NCBI GenBank assembly: GCA_963784805.1
Contig: CAWASR010000019.1
Span: 124,001-188,000 of the forward strand
Length of the DNA: 64,000 bases
Source: Roseiarcus sp963784805
GTDB lineage: Bacteria > Pseudomonadota > Alphaproteobacteria > Rhizobiales > Beijerinckiaceae
Reading direction: 5' to 3'
In this document: positions 44,887 to 54,211 of the stretch, in pieces
Numbering within the stretch: position 1 is the first letter of the stretch
Layout: every line of letters starts with the position of its first letter
Notes under the pieces: model-generated
What the model saw: the letters and a program-made list of their open reading frames with translations, nothing else
Told to the model about the DNA's origin: nothing
Database searches by the model: none
Made by a program: the position numbers and the translations under genes

Positions 44887-45468
44887 CTACCAAGCGCTGA
44901 ATATTCGCGTCACACGCCTGAGATACTGCGCCCGTCGCTGCGGCGTCGCGGCGTCCAGGCCGTAGAAGGCGAAGTATTCGCATTGTGCGCATGGGAGGGC
45001 CTCAGCCAGACTACGCATGACGAAGCGGCGCACCGGATCGCCGACGCGGGACGTTCGCTTGCGGTCGGCGCCGTAGCAGCAAACCGCAGCGAGCCGCTTG
45101 ATGTTCAGGAGAGTTGGCCAAAAGACCCCGTCTTGATCAATCTTGAAGCTGACCCCCGGCAGGAAGACCCGGTCGAAGTAACCTTTCAGGATCGCTGGAA
45201 ACCCATCATGCCAGATCGGGGACACCACGATCAGGGCTTCGGCGGCAAGCAGCCGATCGACATAGGGACCCACTCGCGCCCGATTGGCTGCCGTATCCAG
45301 ATAGTCGACGAGGGTCTGGCGCGTCAGCACGGGATCGAATCCATCGGCGTAGAGGTCGAGGTCATCGACCTCATGTCCAAGCGTACGCAAGGTCCCGACG
45401 ATTCGCGCGTGCACCGCGGCTACGAAACTCGTCTCTAGCGGGTGAGCGAACAGAACGAGGATGCGCAT
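44887..45468 (-). CDS. NAD(P)H-dependent oxidoreductase, flavodoxin-like (KefF/MdaB type)
   Basis: A 193-aa protein with the flavodoxin_2 fold: MRILVLFAHPLETSF (FMN loop), SPIWHDGFPAILKGYFDRVF (quinone-site signature) and AVCCYGADRKRT. It would transfer two electrons to quinones or act as a Kef regulator. It is divergent from the methyltransferase gene across 250 bp. Confidence 0.85.
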   Translation of the reverse strand: MRILVLFAHPLETSFVAAVHARIVGTLRTLGHEVDDLDLYADGFDPVLTRQTLVDYLDTAANRARVGPYVDRLLAAEALIVVSPIWHDGFPAILKGYFDRVFLPGVSFKIDQDGVFWPTLLNIKRLAAVCCYGADRKRTSRVGDPVRRFVMRSLAEALPCAQCEYFAFYGLDAATPQRRAQYLRRVTRIFSAW

Positions 45469-45718
45469 GCCACAACCGACATCCCCAGACGGCCACCAAA
45501 GGGAGAGGCAGATTGCGCCATTCGGACCAGCCGCGCAACGCAGAAGCTACATTGCGGAAGTTCAGGCCGAATTGAGGCGCCGAACGCGCTCTGGTAGGGT
45601 GACCGAGCGGTTCGAAGGCATTGAGCCTGACGACGGGGCGCAATCTCGAAACTGCGGCGATCGGGCTGGAGGCGATCGCCTCCGCTCTCTCCGCGCAGCG
45701 GCATGGGTATCGAAACGA

Positions 45719-46444
45719 ATGAACGGCCGTAAACTTCTTCCCGGCAGGCCTGTGCCGGAGTCGGAAATTCCCGACTATACGATCCGTCGCGACACCCTCG
45801 ACGAAATGTTCTCGGAAGCGTTTCGCCGACGGCTGAGGCGCCTCAACGAGATTGTCAGGCGCTCCGCCGAACGGCTTGAGGGAAACATCTTTTACGGCGA
45901 CGGCGAGGAGGGCTACGCCGACCGTCCCCCAGCCGAAGGCCTCGCTCCGGCCCGCCGCAATGTCTGGCGCGCCGTCCGATTCAAGCAGCGCCTGCTGGAA
46001 GTCGGCGTCAACGCCGGCCACAGCGCGCTGCTTGCCCTTTCGTCCAGCCCGACGCTCGAATATTACGGCGTCGACATCATGACCCACCCCTATGTGGTCG
46101 GATGCGTCGATTTCCTCAAAGCCGAGTTCCCGGGACGCGTTCACCTCATCCCCGGCGATTCGCGCGTGGTGCTTCCCCGGCTTGCGGATCGGCGCGAGGA
46201 AATCGAGTTCGACATCCTGCACGTCGACGGGGGCCATACCAGCGAAATCTGCCGGTCCGATATGTCGAACTGCATCCAAATCGCCAAGGGGGGGCGGGGC
46301 CGGCATTTGCTGCTGGACGATGTCCATGCGAGCTGGATCTTCGACATCTATTGCGACTTCGTCTCCCAGGGCGATTTGACGACCGAGACGTTTTTCGGCG
46401 ACTGGGAGGACGCCGGCCGGAATGTTCTGGCCCGGATCGACTAA
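45719..46444 (+). CDS. Class I SAM-dependent methyltransferase
   Basis: A 241-aa protein with LLEVGVNAGHSALLAL (SAM motif I), GVDIMTHPYVVGC, FDILHVDGGHTSE and HLLLDDVHASWI. These match the methyltransf_24 class used on sugars or small molecules. The ATG at 45719 gives MNGRKLLPGRPVPESEIPD. It is followed by a glycosyltransferase gene 54 bp later, so a joint role in cell-surface or small-molecule glycan modification is plausible. Confidence 0.75.
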   Translation: MNGRKLLPGRPVPESEIPDYTIRRDTLDEMFSEAFRRRLRRLNEIVRRSAERLEGNIFYGDGEEGYADRPPAEGLAPARRNVWRAVRFKQRLLEVGVNAGHSALLALSSSPTLEYYGVDIMTHPYVVGCVDFLKAEFPGRVHLIPGDSRVVLPRLADRREEIEFDILHVDGGHTSEICRSDMSNCIQIAKGGRGRHLLLDDVHASWIFDIYCDFVSQGDLTTETFFGDWEDAGRNVLARID

Positions 46445-46498
46445 GGCGGCGAAGGCGCGGACGCGACAGCGCCGCAGCGCACGGAGACTCCATTTCGC

Positions 46499-47365
46499 AT
46501 GAGCGACGACATCGCCTTCGCCGCGCCCATGACGGCTGCGAATACGAGCGAATTCGCCTCCTTCTGGCATGGGCCGCTCAATCCCTTCGCTTACGCCTGT
46601 CTCGCCTCGTTCGCCCAGGCCGGCGCGGCGTTGCGGGTCTACAGTTATGATTCGCGCCTCGATCTTCCGCCCGGCGCGCGGCTCGTCGACGCGAGGGCGA
46701 TCTGCCCCGACGAATCCATGGTCAACCGCTTCATCGCCAACGGCAAGCCGTCGGTCGCGACCTTCGCCGACATGTTCCGCTACAGGATGATCCAGGCGAC
46801 CGGCTGCTGCTGGGTCGACACCGACATCGTCTGCCTGGCGAGGCCCGCATTCGCGAATGACGAATTCGTCTTTTGCCGGCAGGCCGACGCCGTCGGGACC
46901 AGCCTCATCAACAACGCCGTGCTGAGGCTGCCGGCGTCGCACGCAGCGCTGGCGGAACTCATCGCAATCGCGGAAGGCGCGGTCGACGTCGACCAGCCCT
47001 GGGGCGCGATCGGCCCCTTCCTGCTGACGCCGGTTCTGACCAAATATGGCCTCGACGCCAAGGCGCTCGATTCTCATGTCTGCTATCCGATCGAGCCGGA
47101 GCAATTCTGGAAGCCGTTCCTGCCCGCCTGTCGCATCGAGGTCGCCGAGGCGGTCAGCGGCGCAAGCCTCCTGCATTTGTGGAGCGAGGCGATCGCCTGG
47201 AGCGGCTATGATTTCGCGGCCTGCCCGCCGGTCGGCTCCTATCTGCACGACGCCTTTCGGCGCGCCGGCGCGCTTGACCGCTTCCGCCGCGTCGCGGACG
47301 CGGACGAGGTCGGCGCCCTGATGGCGCAGCGGATCGCCCAGGCCGCGCAACCGGCGCGGGCGTGA
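46499..47365 (+). CDS. Glycosyltransferase with DxD motif (GT32-like)
   Basis: A 288-aa protein with FWHGPLNPFAYACLASFAQAG, DMFRYRMIQATGCCWVDTDIVCL (DxD sugar-nucleotide and metal site) and a C-terminal PVGSYLHDAF segment. These suit alpha-glycosyltransferases of the GT32 (Gly_transf_sug) type. No signal peptide. It is paired with a methyltransferase upstream; the donor sugar cannot be told. Confidence 0.78.
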   Translation: MSDDIAFAAPMTAANTSEFASFWHGPLNPFAYACLASFAQAGAALRVYSYDSRLDLPPGARLVDARAICPDESMVNRFIANGKPSVATFADMFRYRMIQATGCCWVDTDIVCLARPAFANDEFVFCRQADAVGTSLINNAVLRLPASHAALAELIAIAEGAVDVDQPWGAIGPFLLTPVLTKYGLDAKALDSHVCYPIEPEQFWKPFLPACRIEVAEAVSGASLLHLWSEAIAWSGYDFAACPPVGSYLHDAFRRAGALDRFRRVADADEVGALMAQRIAQAAQPARA

Positions 47366-47533
47366 GCAAAGGCTCGGATGGCGTTCGCAAAATTGCGCGA
47401 AAGCGGCGCCGGCGCGCCGCCTGACCGAAAAGGGGCGGAGGGGTAAGCGCGAAGGCCGACGGCGGCTTGGCCGGCCGGTCTCACGCCGGGCCGCGGACAA
47501 GCCTTCGCTGGCTAATTAACTCTATTTTTTAGT

Positions 47534-48079
47534 GGAAATTAACGAAAGCCGGAAGGAAGCTTTTGAAAGCCCGCAGGGAAGCCAAAGAAAGGAAAGGGGA
47601 AGGAAAGGAAAGCTCTTTCTTTCCGCGCATCGGGCTTTTTCAAGGGCTTATGCGCGAATCCAAATAAATATATCTTCTCGCGCCGCTTCGCGCCCCTCAT
47701 GCCTCGCCGCTGTCCTCCCGCTGGCTCTGCGGCGCCCGGGCGCGATCTCCCCATAGGCCAAGCCCTCGCGGGAGCCGGCGAAACTCCGCGCCCGCCAAGA
47801 TTCCCAGGCAAGCCCGTTGGGCCGCCGTTTCGAGGCCAGCGTCGTGTGCCGATCCATGCCGAACTCTCTTTTTGGTCACCGGTTGCGCTGCTCGATCAAG
47901 CGAAAGAGCAGGATAGCACGGCTATTGAAAATCAGAAAGAAAATGCTGCGAAATTTTTGCCTTGACCGCGTACCCCAGCGTTTTCAAAGGGTTGCGCCAC
48001 GAGTATCGCCGTGAAGGTTTACTCAAACCTGAAATGCCTGCGCTGTCTGCGTGGAGAAAGGGAATTGAGTAAGTGTCAT
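47534..48079 (-). repeat. Dispersed ~550-bp element, copy B
   Basis: Reverse-strand counterpart of copy A (36433-36990). The shared features are the identical 23-base start (48057-48079), the TTTCTGATTTTCAATAGCC / GCTATCCTG promoter-like stretch, a 69-codon ORF (47648-47857) and the hairpin GGAAAG-N6-CTTTCC (47607-47624 on this strand, as its complement). The two copies point at each other and enclose 10.5 kb. Neither ends in a transposase. Confidence 0.72.
47648..47857 (-). CDS. Small basic protein of the dispersed element, copy B (69 aa)
   Basis: Homologue of the 68-aa product of copy A. It begins MDRHTTLASKRRPNGLAWES and ends EDIFIWIRA. The start has AAGAGAG 6 bases upstream, weaker than in copy A. 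The retention of start region, end and length in two diverged copies is the main evidence for coding; an RNA role is the alternative. Confidence 0.45.
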   Translation of the reverse strand: MDRHTTLASKRRPNGLAWESWRARSFAGSREGLAYGEIAPGRRRASGRTAARHEGREAAREDIFIWIRA

Positions 48080-48211
48080 CGCAAAACGTTGTGCTCATTC
48101 CTGCGCAGATAAGATGTGGACGAACATCTGCGCTCTTGAGATGGATCAATGAGCGGTGGGCGGCGCCCGATAGGCTGACCACGCCTGACGACACAATTTG
48201 GAGTGGCGACG

Positions 48212-48520
48212 ATGACCAGCCACGTATTTGGCTCCGATGTGAAGCGACAGGGAGCGATCGGCGTCCACAGCGCCGGCCTCGCGCTCGGATGCTTGCTTGG
48301 CGGGATGCACTTGCTGTGGGCGTTGTTCGTCGCGAGCGGCTTCGCGCAGCCCGTCATGGATTTTATCTTCTGGCTGCATTTCATCCGGCCGGTCTACGTG
48401 ATCGATGGGTTCGATGTCGCGCGGGCGGCCGGATTGGTCGCGCTGACCGGCGCGATCGGCTACGCGATGGGCATCGCCTTCGCACTCATATGGAACCGAC
48501 TACGCCGTGCGTCGCCCTGA
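48212..48520 (+). CDS. Small membrane protein, 102 aa, unknown
   Basis: Two to three hydrophobic helices (GVHSAGLALGCLLGGMHLLWALF, VMDFIFWLHFIRPVYVI, AGLVALTGAIGYAMGIAFAL). GGAG precedes the ATG by 8 bases; a GTG at 48203 is in frame. The gene overlaps the ExoD gene by 14 bp, so they are probably co-translated. No family recognised. Confidence 0.68.
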   Translation: MTSHVFGSDVKRQGAIGVHSAGLALGCLLGGMHLLWALFVASGFAQPVMDFIFWLHFIRPVYVIDGFDVARAAGLVALTGAIGYAMGIAFALIWNRLRRASP

Positions 48521-49163
48521 GCGCACGGTGGGACGACAAGAGGCCGGCCGGGAACCTACGCCCGACCAGACCGTCCGGCTTTCCGACCGGCTGGGCGTGT
48601 TCGCGCAAAGCCTCAGCACCGAGCGAGTAAGCCTGTCAACCATCGTGAACTTTATCGGCCGCCGTTCGATCGGCGGCCTGCTCCTCGTGTTCGCCGCGCC
48701 GCTGATGCTGCCTGTTCCCCTGCCAGGCGTCGCCGTCGTGTTCGGGGCGCCGCTCATCGTGATATCCGCGCAGCTTCTCTTTGGGCGAAGGCGCATCTGG
48801 CTGCCGGCGTGGCTCGCGCGGAGATCCGTCGCGCGCGCGAAATTCTTAGCGCTCGTCGAGCGGGCGCGGCCTAGTCTGCGTCGCCTTGAGTTGATTGCAC
48901 GTCCTCGCTTGAGCTGGCTCGCGGCCGATTGGACGATTGTGCCGATTGGCGCAATCTCCCTTCTGCTCGCGGTCATCATCACATTGCCGGTGCCGCTCGG
49001 GCACATGCTGCCGGGCGCCGCGATTTCCATCCTTGCGCTCGGCCTATTGGAGCGCGACGGGCTCGTGGTGGGCCTTGGCTTTATCGTCGCACTTCTTGCG
49101 ATTGGTCTGCTGCTCGTTGCCGCGAACGGAGTCGCCGGCTGGCTGCACGCACATATTGGCTGA
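48507..49163 (+). CDS. exoD: ExoD-family exopolysaccharide synthesis membrane protein
   Basis: A 218-aa protein with ERVSLSTIVNFIGRRSIGGLLLVFAAPLMLPVPLPG and GHMLPGAAISILALGLLERDG, both ExoD signatures, and about five helices. ExoD is needed for exopolysaccharide production and alkaline tolerance in Sinorhizobium; its biochemistry is unknown. The start is GTG 48507 inside the preceding gene. Confidence 0.82.
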   Translation: MRRPERTVGRQEAGREPTPDQTVRLSDRLGVFAQSLSTERVSLSTIVNFIGRRSIGGLLLVFAAPLMLPVPLPGVAVVFGAPLIVISAQLLFGRRRIWLPAWLARRSVARAKFLALVERARPSLRRLELIARPRLSWLAADWTIVPIGAISLLLAVIITLPVPLGHMLPGAAISILALGLLERDGLVVGLGFIVALLAIGLLLVAANGVAGWLHAHIG

Positions 49164-49261
49164 CCAGAAAGATCTCCACTCGGCTTGCGGGACCATTCGC
49201 TCGCCGAGAAGCGATCCTTCGCGCTTCGCTCGCCTCTTGCACCACGTGCGCGACGCGATCC

Positions 49262-49598
49262 GTTCCGGATCGCTATGCCGCCTCGCAAATCGCCGCCGCG
49301 GCGGCCGCTTCGTTCTTGTTGCGCCTCACATAGGGCTTCACGTGCGCCGGCGGATCAGCTTGACCTCGTGCCCGAGCGCCATCACCTGACGCGCACAATG
49401 ATGTGCCGAAAAGCACGCCTCCATCGCCACCACGCACGGCGCCAGCTCGGCAAAGAAGAGGGCGAGCCGGCCCCGCGTGAGTTTGCGCACGACGACGATC
49501 TCGCCCTTCACGACGACGCCGTGAACTTGAAAGACCTTCTTCGCCAGATCGAGCCGGACCCGCGTGACAGAGGTCAAATTCCTGATAGACTTGCGCAA
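49262..49598 (-). pseudogene. IS110-family transposase remnant (N-terminal part)
   Basis: The frame reads RVRLDLAKKVFQVHGV and CVVAMEACFSAHHCARQVMALGHEVKLI, the N-terminal DEDD-domain start of IS110 transposases. It stops at 49338, but the other frame continues with HVKPYVRRNKNEAAAAA to about 49262, so a frameshift and a deletion of the rest have occurred. No ends of an IS element are visible. Confidence 0.78.
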
Positions 49599-49864
49599 TC
49601 GACGGCTTCCCTTTCAGATGAGTTGGTGACCGCCATAATACGGTTCAATCGGAATTGTCTCTTGATAAGGGATAGTCATTATATCGCGTGATGCTTAATG
49701 AGCGGCAATCCGTCAAGTTTCGCATAATCTCCCATCCATGCGGCGCTGCTGTACCCCACGGAATCAAGGCTTTTCGCCGCCGCCGGTCTTTGGGAGATGC
49801 TTTTGACAGAAAATTCTCGCAACTATGTTGGCGCGCCGCCGTCTAGGCCGCGCCTACCATGACG

Positions 49865-50176
49865 CTAGCGGTGATGGCATTTCCACCAGTCGCCGTCCTC
49901 CTGGTAAAGGCAGCCCCTGCGCTTCAGCCTCGCGCTGATCTGGTCGCGCTTCTTGCACGCCTGCAACGTCTTGCGGTCATCGCCGCGGCCGCCCTTACAC
50001 TGAGCATTCGCAGCGAGCCACGCCGTAATCAGTGGCGGCTGAGCGTGGGCCGGGGCGGCAAGTCGGACGACGAAGCCGAGCGCGGCCAACGTGAGCGCGA
50101 TGGCGACCGCCATCCACCCCCGCCGGCGCCCCGCTTGAGGGCGCGCGGCGCCCAAAGGATTGTTGGTCGCTCGCAT
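49865..50176 (-). CDS. Small secreted Cys-containing protein
   Basis: A 103-aa precursor: a basic N-terminus, a signal helix (MAVAIALTLAALGFVVRLAAPA) and a short mature part with NAQCKGGRGDDRKTLQACKKRD, RGCLYQEDGDWWKC (four Cys, likely two disulfides). Proteins of this pattern are common in Rhizobiales but without function. Start ATG 50176; an internal ATG at 50113 begins directly at the signal helix. Confidence 0.65.
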   Translation of the reverse strand: MRATNNPLGAARPQAGRRRGWMAVAIALTLAALGFVVRLAAPAHAQPPLITAWLAANAQCKGGRGDDRKTLQACKKRDQISARLKRRGCLYQEDGDWWKCHHR

Positions 50177-50626
50177 CCTTCAGTGATATCGGCGGCAAGG
50201 CCGCGGCGCAAGCGCTTCATCCTCCTTCGATCCCAACAAACAGCGGCCCCTGGGGAGCGGGGAAAAATACACGTGTCGCACATCAGGATCGGACGGCAAC
50301 CTGCTAGCCTCGCCCGACGTCGGCCGCGGCCGAGAGCGGCGGGTTTCGCCCCTGATCCTCGACGACCTTCGCGCCCTCATCGGCGTGTCGCGCGCCGCGT
50401 TCCACATGGCTGTCGGCTGCGACGCGACCTGACCTGGATTTGCGGATTTACGGATTGCATTAGGGAAGTTCATTGCTGAGCGCCCCGAGCGCAATCTTCG
50501 ATGCCGAACTCAAGCTGTCGCACGAAGCGCTCGCGAGGCTCAAGCAAGCGAGCAAAGAATGTTCAACGACCGCCGCTGCCGAGGCGTCATGGCGTCGAGG
50601 AACGATGTCGCGGCGGCTTTCCTCGC
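50177..50626. other. Region without convincing genes (450 bp)
   Basis: Short frames on both strands lack ribosome-binding sites and family resemblance. The forward frame starting around 50474 (SAPSAIFDAELKLSHEALARL) has weak coding character and may be a relic. Nothing else is seen. Confidence 0.35.
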
Positions 50627-51532
50627 CTACTCGACGAAATAGGCCTCGTCGATCCGCTTGACCTCGTAGACGTCCTTAATGCGGACGCCGACGCGGTGGC
50701 GCATCATCAGGGTCGCGAGCTCCTGTCCGTCGATCAGCACCACGCGCTTGGAGACGCGGGTGATGAAGTCATGGGCGGTCGAGGGAAAGAAGGACGTGGT
50801 GACGAACACCCCCTTGCTCGCCCGGTGGCCCTCCAGGCCGCCGACGAAGTCGCGGACCTCGCGCAAAGGCACGCCCTTGTCGGGATCGAGGCGCTTGGCC
50901 TGCACGTAGACGACGTCGAGGCCGAGTTCGTCTTCCTTGATCACGCCGTCGATGCCGCCGTCGCCGGTTCGACCGAGCGCGCGGCCCATCTCCTGGCGCC
51001 CGCCGCCATAGCCCATGCGCACCAGGAGATCGACGATCAGGCGCTCGAAGAAGGCCGGGGTGAAGGAATGCACCTTTTCGATAATCTCGCGCGCCAGCTC
51101 GGAATTGAGGAACTCGAAACTCGAGGCGATCAACTCGACCGGGCTCTCGCGCGCCGGATTCGGCTCGACTTGCGCGTCCGACTTCTGCTGGCTGTGCCAG
51201 GCGCTGAATTCCGGATAGCGCTCCAGCACCCCGAGATCGATTTCGTTGACGCCCATGGCCAAAAGCTCGCGCCCGCGATCGGTGACGCGGCAATAGCCGC
51301 GCCGCGGCGCCTCGATCAGCCCGGCCTTGGAGAGATAGGAACGGGCCCAATTCAGCCGATTGGCGAAGATGGTCTGCTTGCCGCTCGGCAGCATGCGCTC
51401 GCGGTCCTCGGAGGAGATCTGCAACGACCGCACGATCTCGTCCTCCAGCCCCGCGATGCCGAGTTCATCGTAGCGCTGCCCAAGGACTTGCAGGGCTGGC
51501 AACATGAGCTGTTGAAAGCTGGGCAGAACCAT
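50627..51532 (-). CDS. mrr: Mrr-type restriction endonuclease (type IV)
   Basis: A 301-aa protein: an N-terminal winged-helix (Mrr_N, LMLPALQVLGQRYDE... RGYCRVTDRGRELLAM) and a C-terminal Mrr_cat domain with the PD-(D/E)xK motif, TGDGGIDGVIKEDELGLDVVYVQAKR. Mrr cleaves methylated DNA. No methylase or specificity gene is beside it, so it is a stand-alone type IV enzyme and may select against methylated incoming DNA. Confidence 0.87.
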   Translation of the reverse strand: MVLPSFQQLMLPALQVLGQRYDELGIAGLEDEIVRSLQISSEDRERMLPSGKQTIFANRLNWARSYLSKAGLIEAPRRGYCRVTDRGRELLAMGVNEIDLGVLERYPEFSAWHSQQKSDAQVEPNPARESPVELIASSFEFLNSELAREIIEKVHSFTPAFFERLIVDLLVRMGYGGGRQEMGRALGRTGDGGIDGVIKEDELGLDVVYVQAKRLDPDKGVPLREVRDFVGGLEGHRASKGVFVTTSFFPSTAHDFITRVSKRVVLIDGQELATLMMRHRVGVRIKDVYEVKRIDEAYFVE

Positions 51533-51558
51533 GTCTTTTTAGGACTCCCCGTCCGGGC

Positions 51559-53166
51559 CTACATGCGGAAAACGCCGAACCGCGTCGGTTCGACTGGTGC
51601 GTTGAGGGTGGCGGAAAACGCTAGCGACAGCACCCGCCGGGTTTCCCGCGGCGCGATGACGCCGTCGTCCCACAGCCTGGCGGTCGCATAATAGGGGGAG
51701 CCTTCAGTCTCGTATTTGGCGCGGATCGGCGACTTGAAGGCCTCTTCGTCGTCCTTCGTCCATTGGCGGCCCTCCGCCTCCAGCGCGTCGCGGCGCAAGG
51801 TCGCCAGAACGCTCGCCGCCTGCTCACCGCCCATCACGCTGATGCGCGCGTTCGGCCACGCGAACAGAAAGCGGGGACCGTAAGCGCGCCCGCACATGCC
51901 GTAATTGCCGGCGCCGAACGATCCGCCGACGATCAAGGTGATTTTGGGCACGTTGGCGCAGGCGACGGCGGTGACGAGCTTCGCCCCGTCCTTGGCGATT
52001 CCGCCGGCCTCGTAGCGCTGCCCGACCATGAATCCCGAAATGTTCTGAAGAAACAGCATCGGCAGCCCGCGCTGCGCGCAGAGTTCGACGAAGTGGGCGC
52101 CTTTGAGGGCGCTATCCGAAAACAACACGCCGTTGCTGGCGAGAATGCCGATCAGCATTCCGGAAAGCCTGGCGAATCCGGTGACCAACGTCGTTCCGTA
52201 ACGCGGCTTGAATTCGTCGAACTCGGAGCCGTCGACCAGGCGCGCGATGATCTCGCGCGCATCGACCTGTTGGCGCAGATCGAGCGGGACGATGCGCTCG
52301 AGTTCCTCGGCCGGGTAACGCGGCTCGACCGGCGTCGTCCATTCGGTCGCGCGCTTGGGCGCCCGATTGAGATTGCCGACCGCGCGCCGCGCCAGGGCGA
52401 GCGCGTGGACGTCGTCGCGCGCGAGCGTGTCCGCCACCCCGGAAACGCGGGTGTGGAGATCGCCGCCGCCCAGCTCCTCCGCGCTCACGATCTCGCCGGT
52501 GGCGGCCTTCACCAGCGGCGGCCCGGCGAGAAAGATCGTTCCCTGCTTCTCGACGATGATCGTCTCGTCCGACATCGCCGGCACGTAGGCGCCGCCGGCG
52601 GTGCAAGACCCCATCACGACCGCGATCTGGGCGATTCCGGCCGAGGACATGCGCGCCTGATTGTAGAAGATGCGGCCGAAATGCTCGCGGTCGGGAAACA
52701 CCTCCGCCTGATAGGGCAGATTGGCCCCGCCGGAATCGACGAGGTAAACGCACGGCAGGCGGTTTTCGGTCGCGATTTCCTGCGCCCGCAGATGCTTCTT
52801 GACCGTCATCGGGTAGTAAGCGCCGCCCTTGATCGTCGGATCGTTGGCGACGATCATCGCTTCACGGCCGTGAACGAGGCCGATGCCGGCGACCAGGCCG
52901 GCGCCGTGCACATCGCCTTCATACATGCCGAAAGCGGCGAGGCCGCCGATTTCGAGAAACGGCGAACCGGGATCGACGAGGCATGCGATCCGCTCGCGGA
53001 CCAGGAGCTTGCCGCGCGCGACATGGCGTTGACGCGCCTTGGCCGAACCTCCGTCCACGGCCGCGCGGCGGCGCGCGTCGAGTTCGTCGAGGAGCGCGCG
53101 CCACCCGGCGGCGTTCGTCTCTCCCTCGTTCGATCGAGCGCCCAGCGCGCTGCTGATCTGTGCCAT
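51559..53166 (-). CDS. mccB: Acyl-CoA carboxylase carboxyltransferase subunit, MccB type
   Basis: A 535-aa carboxyltransferase: HVARGKLLVRERI, LVDSGGANLPYQAEVFPDREHFGRIFYNQARMS, MGSCTAGGAYVPAM, and GKVSFGAGNYGMCGRAYGP-type crotonase folds in two halves. The SSAG/GGANLPYQ and FLFAWPNARISVMGG forms fit methylcrotonyl-CoA carboxylase beta (leucine degradation) best, with geranyl- or propionyl-CoA carboxylase as alternatives. No biotin carboxylase (alpha) gene is in the window beside it. A palindrome sits just upstream. Confidence 0.85.
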   Translation of the reverse strand: MAQISSALGARSNEGETNAAGWRALLDELDARRRAAVDGGSAKARQRHVARGKLLVRERIACLVDPGSPFLEIGGLAAFGMYEGDVHGAGLVAGIGLVHGREAMIVANDPTIKGGAYYPMTVKKHLRAQEIATENRLPCVYLVDSGGANLPYQAEVFPDREHFGRIFYNQARMSSAGIAQIAVVMGSCTAGGAYVPAMSDETIIVEKQGTIFLAGPPLVKAATGEIVSAEELGGGDLHTRVSGVADTLARDDVHALALARRAVGNLNRAPKRATEWTTPVEPRYPAEELERIVPLDLRQQVDAREIIARLVDGSEFDEFKPRYGTTLVTGFARLSGMLIGILASNGVLFSDSALKGAHFVELCAQRGLPMLFLQNISGFMVGQRYEAGGIAKDGAKLVTAVACANVPKITLIVGGSFGAGNYGMCGRAYGPRFLFAWPNARISVMGGEQAASVLATLRRDALEAEGRQWTKDDEEAFKSPIRAKYETEGSPYYATARLWDDGVIAPRETRRVLSLAFSATLNAPVEPTRFGVFRM

Positions 53167-53197
53167 TTCGATCGCTTTCCGAGGGTCGGTTCCCGAT

Positions 53198-53230
53198 ATG
53201 ACGCATTTGCGGCCGTTGACGTTGCGTCAT
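53198..53230. promoter_or_regulatory. Candidate operator upstream of mccB
   Basis: The arms ATGACGCA (53198-53205) and TGCGTCAT (53223-53230) form a perfect inverted repeat with a 17-bp spacer, 32 bp before the mccB start. A spacing of 25 bp centre to centre suits a dimeric regulator. No regulator gene is adjacent. Confidence 0.35.
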
Positions 53231-53278
53231 AATGGAATGGAATCCGTTGCCAATTCCATAATTTTGCCCAAATGAAGC

Positions 53279-54211
53279 CTATTTTTTGACAGATGGCGAT
53301 AAGCGTCTGGTCGAATTGAGTTTTGCGTAATCGATGTGGCGTATCCCTTGGTCGTCGATCCAGATGATGTCGACATATTCGTGACCGACCTGGACGTCCT
53401 GCGCGGCAAAGGTGGCGCGCGCATACACCGTCTGGCTCGAGGTCTCGTCGAAGCCGACCAGGCTGACGACGAAATTGATCTCGCTGGCGTGAAGCGTCTT
53501 TTCGTCCATCCCGAACAGCGGACTGTCCGCGTCGACCGGGTGGAACAGGGTCCAGCTCAAGGCGAGCGTTGGGTTCTCGGATTTGATCAGCCGCAGCGGG
53601 TGGAATCCGACCAGCCGCCTGCCCTCCTCCGACACCGTCGCGCCGATCAGCCAAAGCTTCGCAGTCGCCTCGCTGATGAAGTTGCTGCGCGCGTTGGCGA
53701 GCCGGAACATGAGGGTCAGCGCGCCATCGTGCTGGGCCATAACCGGGTATTTGGCGAACAGAATGCGGGCCCGCGGACGCGAGATGCGCGCGAACACCAG
53801 CCCGGTCATCATCGCCAGCAGCATCATGCCGACAAAGTTCTCCACCGTCGCGACCGCATGGCCGTACGCCGTCTGCGGATGCATGTCGCCGTAGCCGACG
53901 GTCGAGGTCGTCTCGACGCTGAAGAAGAACAGATCGGCGAGCCCGCCGCGGGCGTTGGCGATCGGAGCCGAACCAAGCCTATAGACCAGCGCAAAAAAGA
54001 AATTGAGCGCCACGAACGCGGCCGCCAGGGCGGCGATGAAAGCCGGCCATGAGGCGGTCATCGCGTTGAAATAGATGTCCTTCCACAGATTGCCTTCGAG
54101 CCCTTCGGCGATGATCCGGCGGTTGCCGATCCGGCGCACACGTGGGCGCAAGCGCCGCCGGGAGTGCGCCGGCGCTCTGTTCTTGGCGGCTCTTTCCTCG
54201 GTCTCGCTCAA
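53279..54211 (-). CDS. Inward-rectifier-type potassium channel (KirBac-like)
   Basis: A 310-aa channel: a cytoplasmic N-terminal slide helix (KDIYFNAMTASWPAF), two transmembrane helices around the selectivity filter FFFSVETTSTVGYGDMHPQ, and a C-terminal IRK immunoglobulin-like domain (LMFRLANARSNFISEATAKLW, FGMDEKTLHASEINFVVSLVGFDET). The start is a TTG at 54211 that overlaps the GST stop by 4 bp. The frame continues upstream to 54292 in the GST gene. Confidence 0.88.
   Translation of the reverse strand: MSETEERAAKNRAPAHSRRRLRPRVRRIGNRRIIAEGLEGNLWKDIYFNAMTASWPAFIAALAAAFVALNFFFALVYRLGSAPIANARGGLADLFFFSVETTSTVGYGDMHPQTAYGHAVATVENFVGMMLLAMMTGLVFARISRPRARILFAKYPVMAQHDGALTLMFRLANARSNFISEATAKLWLIGATVSEEGRRLVGFHPLRLIKSENPTLALSWTLFHPVDADSPLFGMDEKTLHASEINFVVSLVGFDETSSQTVYARATFAAQDVQVGHEYVDIIWIDDQGIRHIDYAKLNSTRRLSPSVKK

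Noticed and set aside
45371..47500. A 709-codon reverse frame opposite the methyltransferase and glycosyltransferase
   Set aside because: It covers two well-supported forward genes and reads as Arg/Asp/Ala-rich shadow sequence (for example, long runs of RRR and AD-type residues) with no domains.
51763..53232. A 489-codon forward frame opposite mccB
   Set aside because: Shadow of a conserved carboxyltransferase gene; no start signal or motif.
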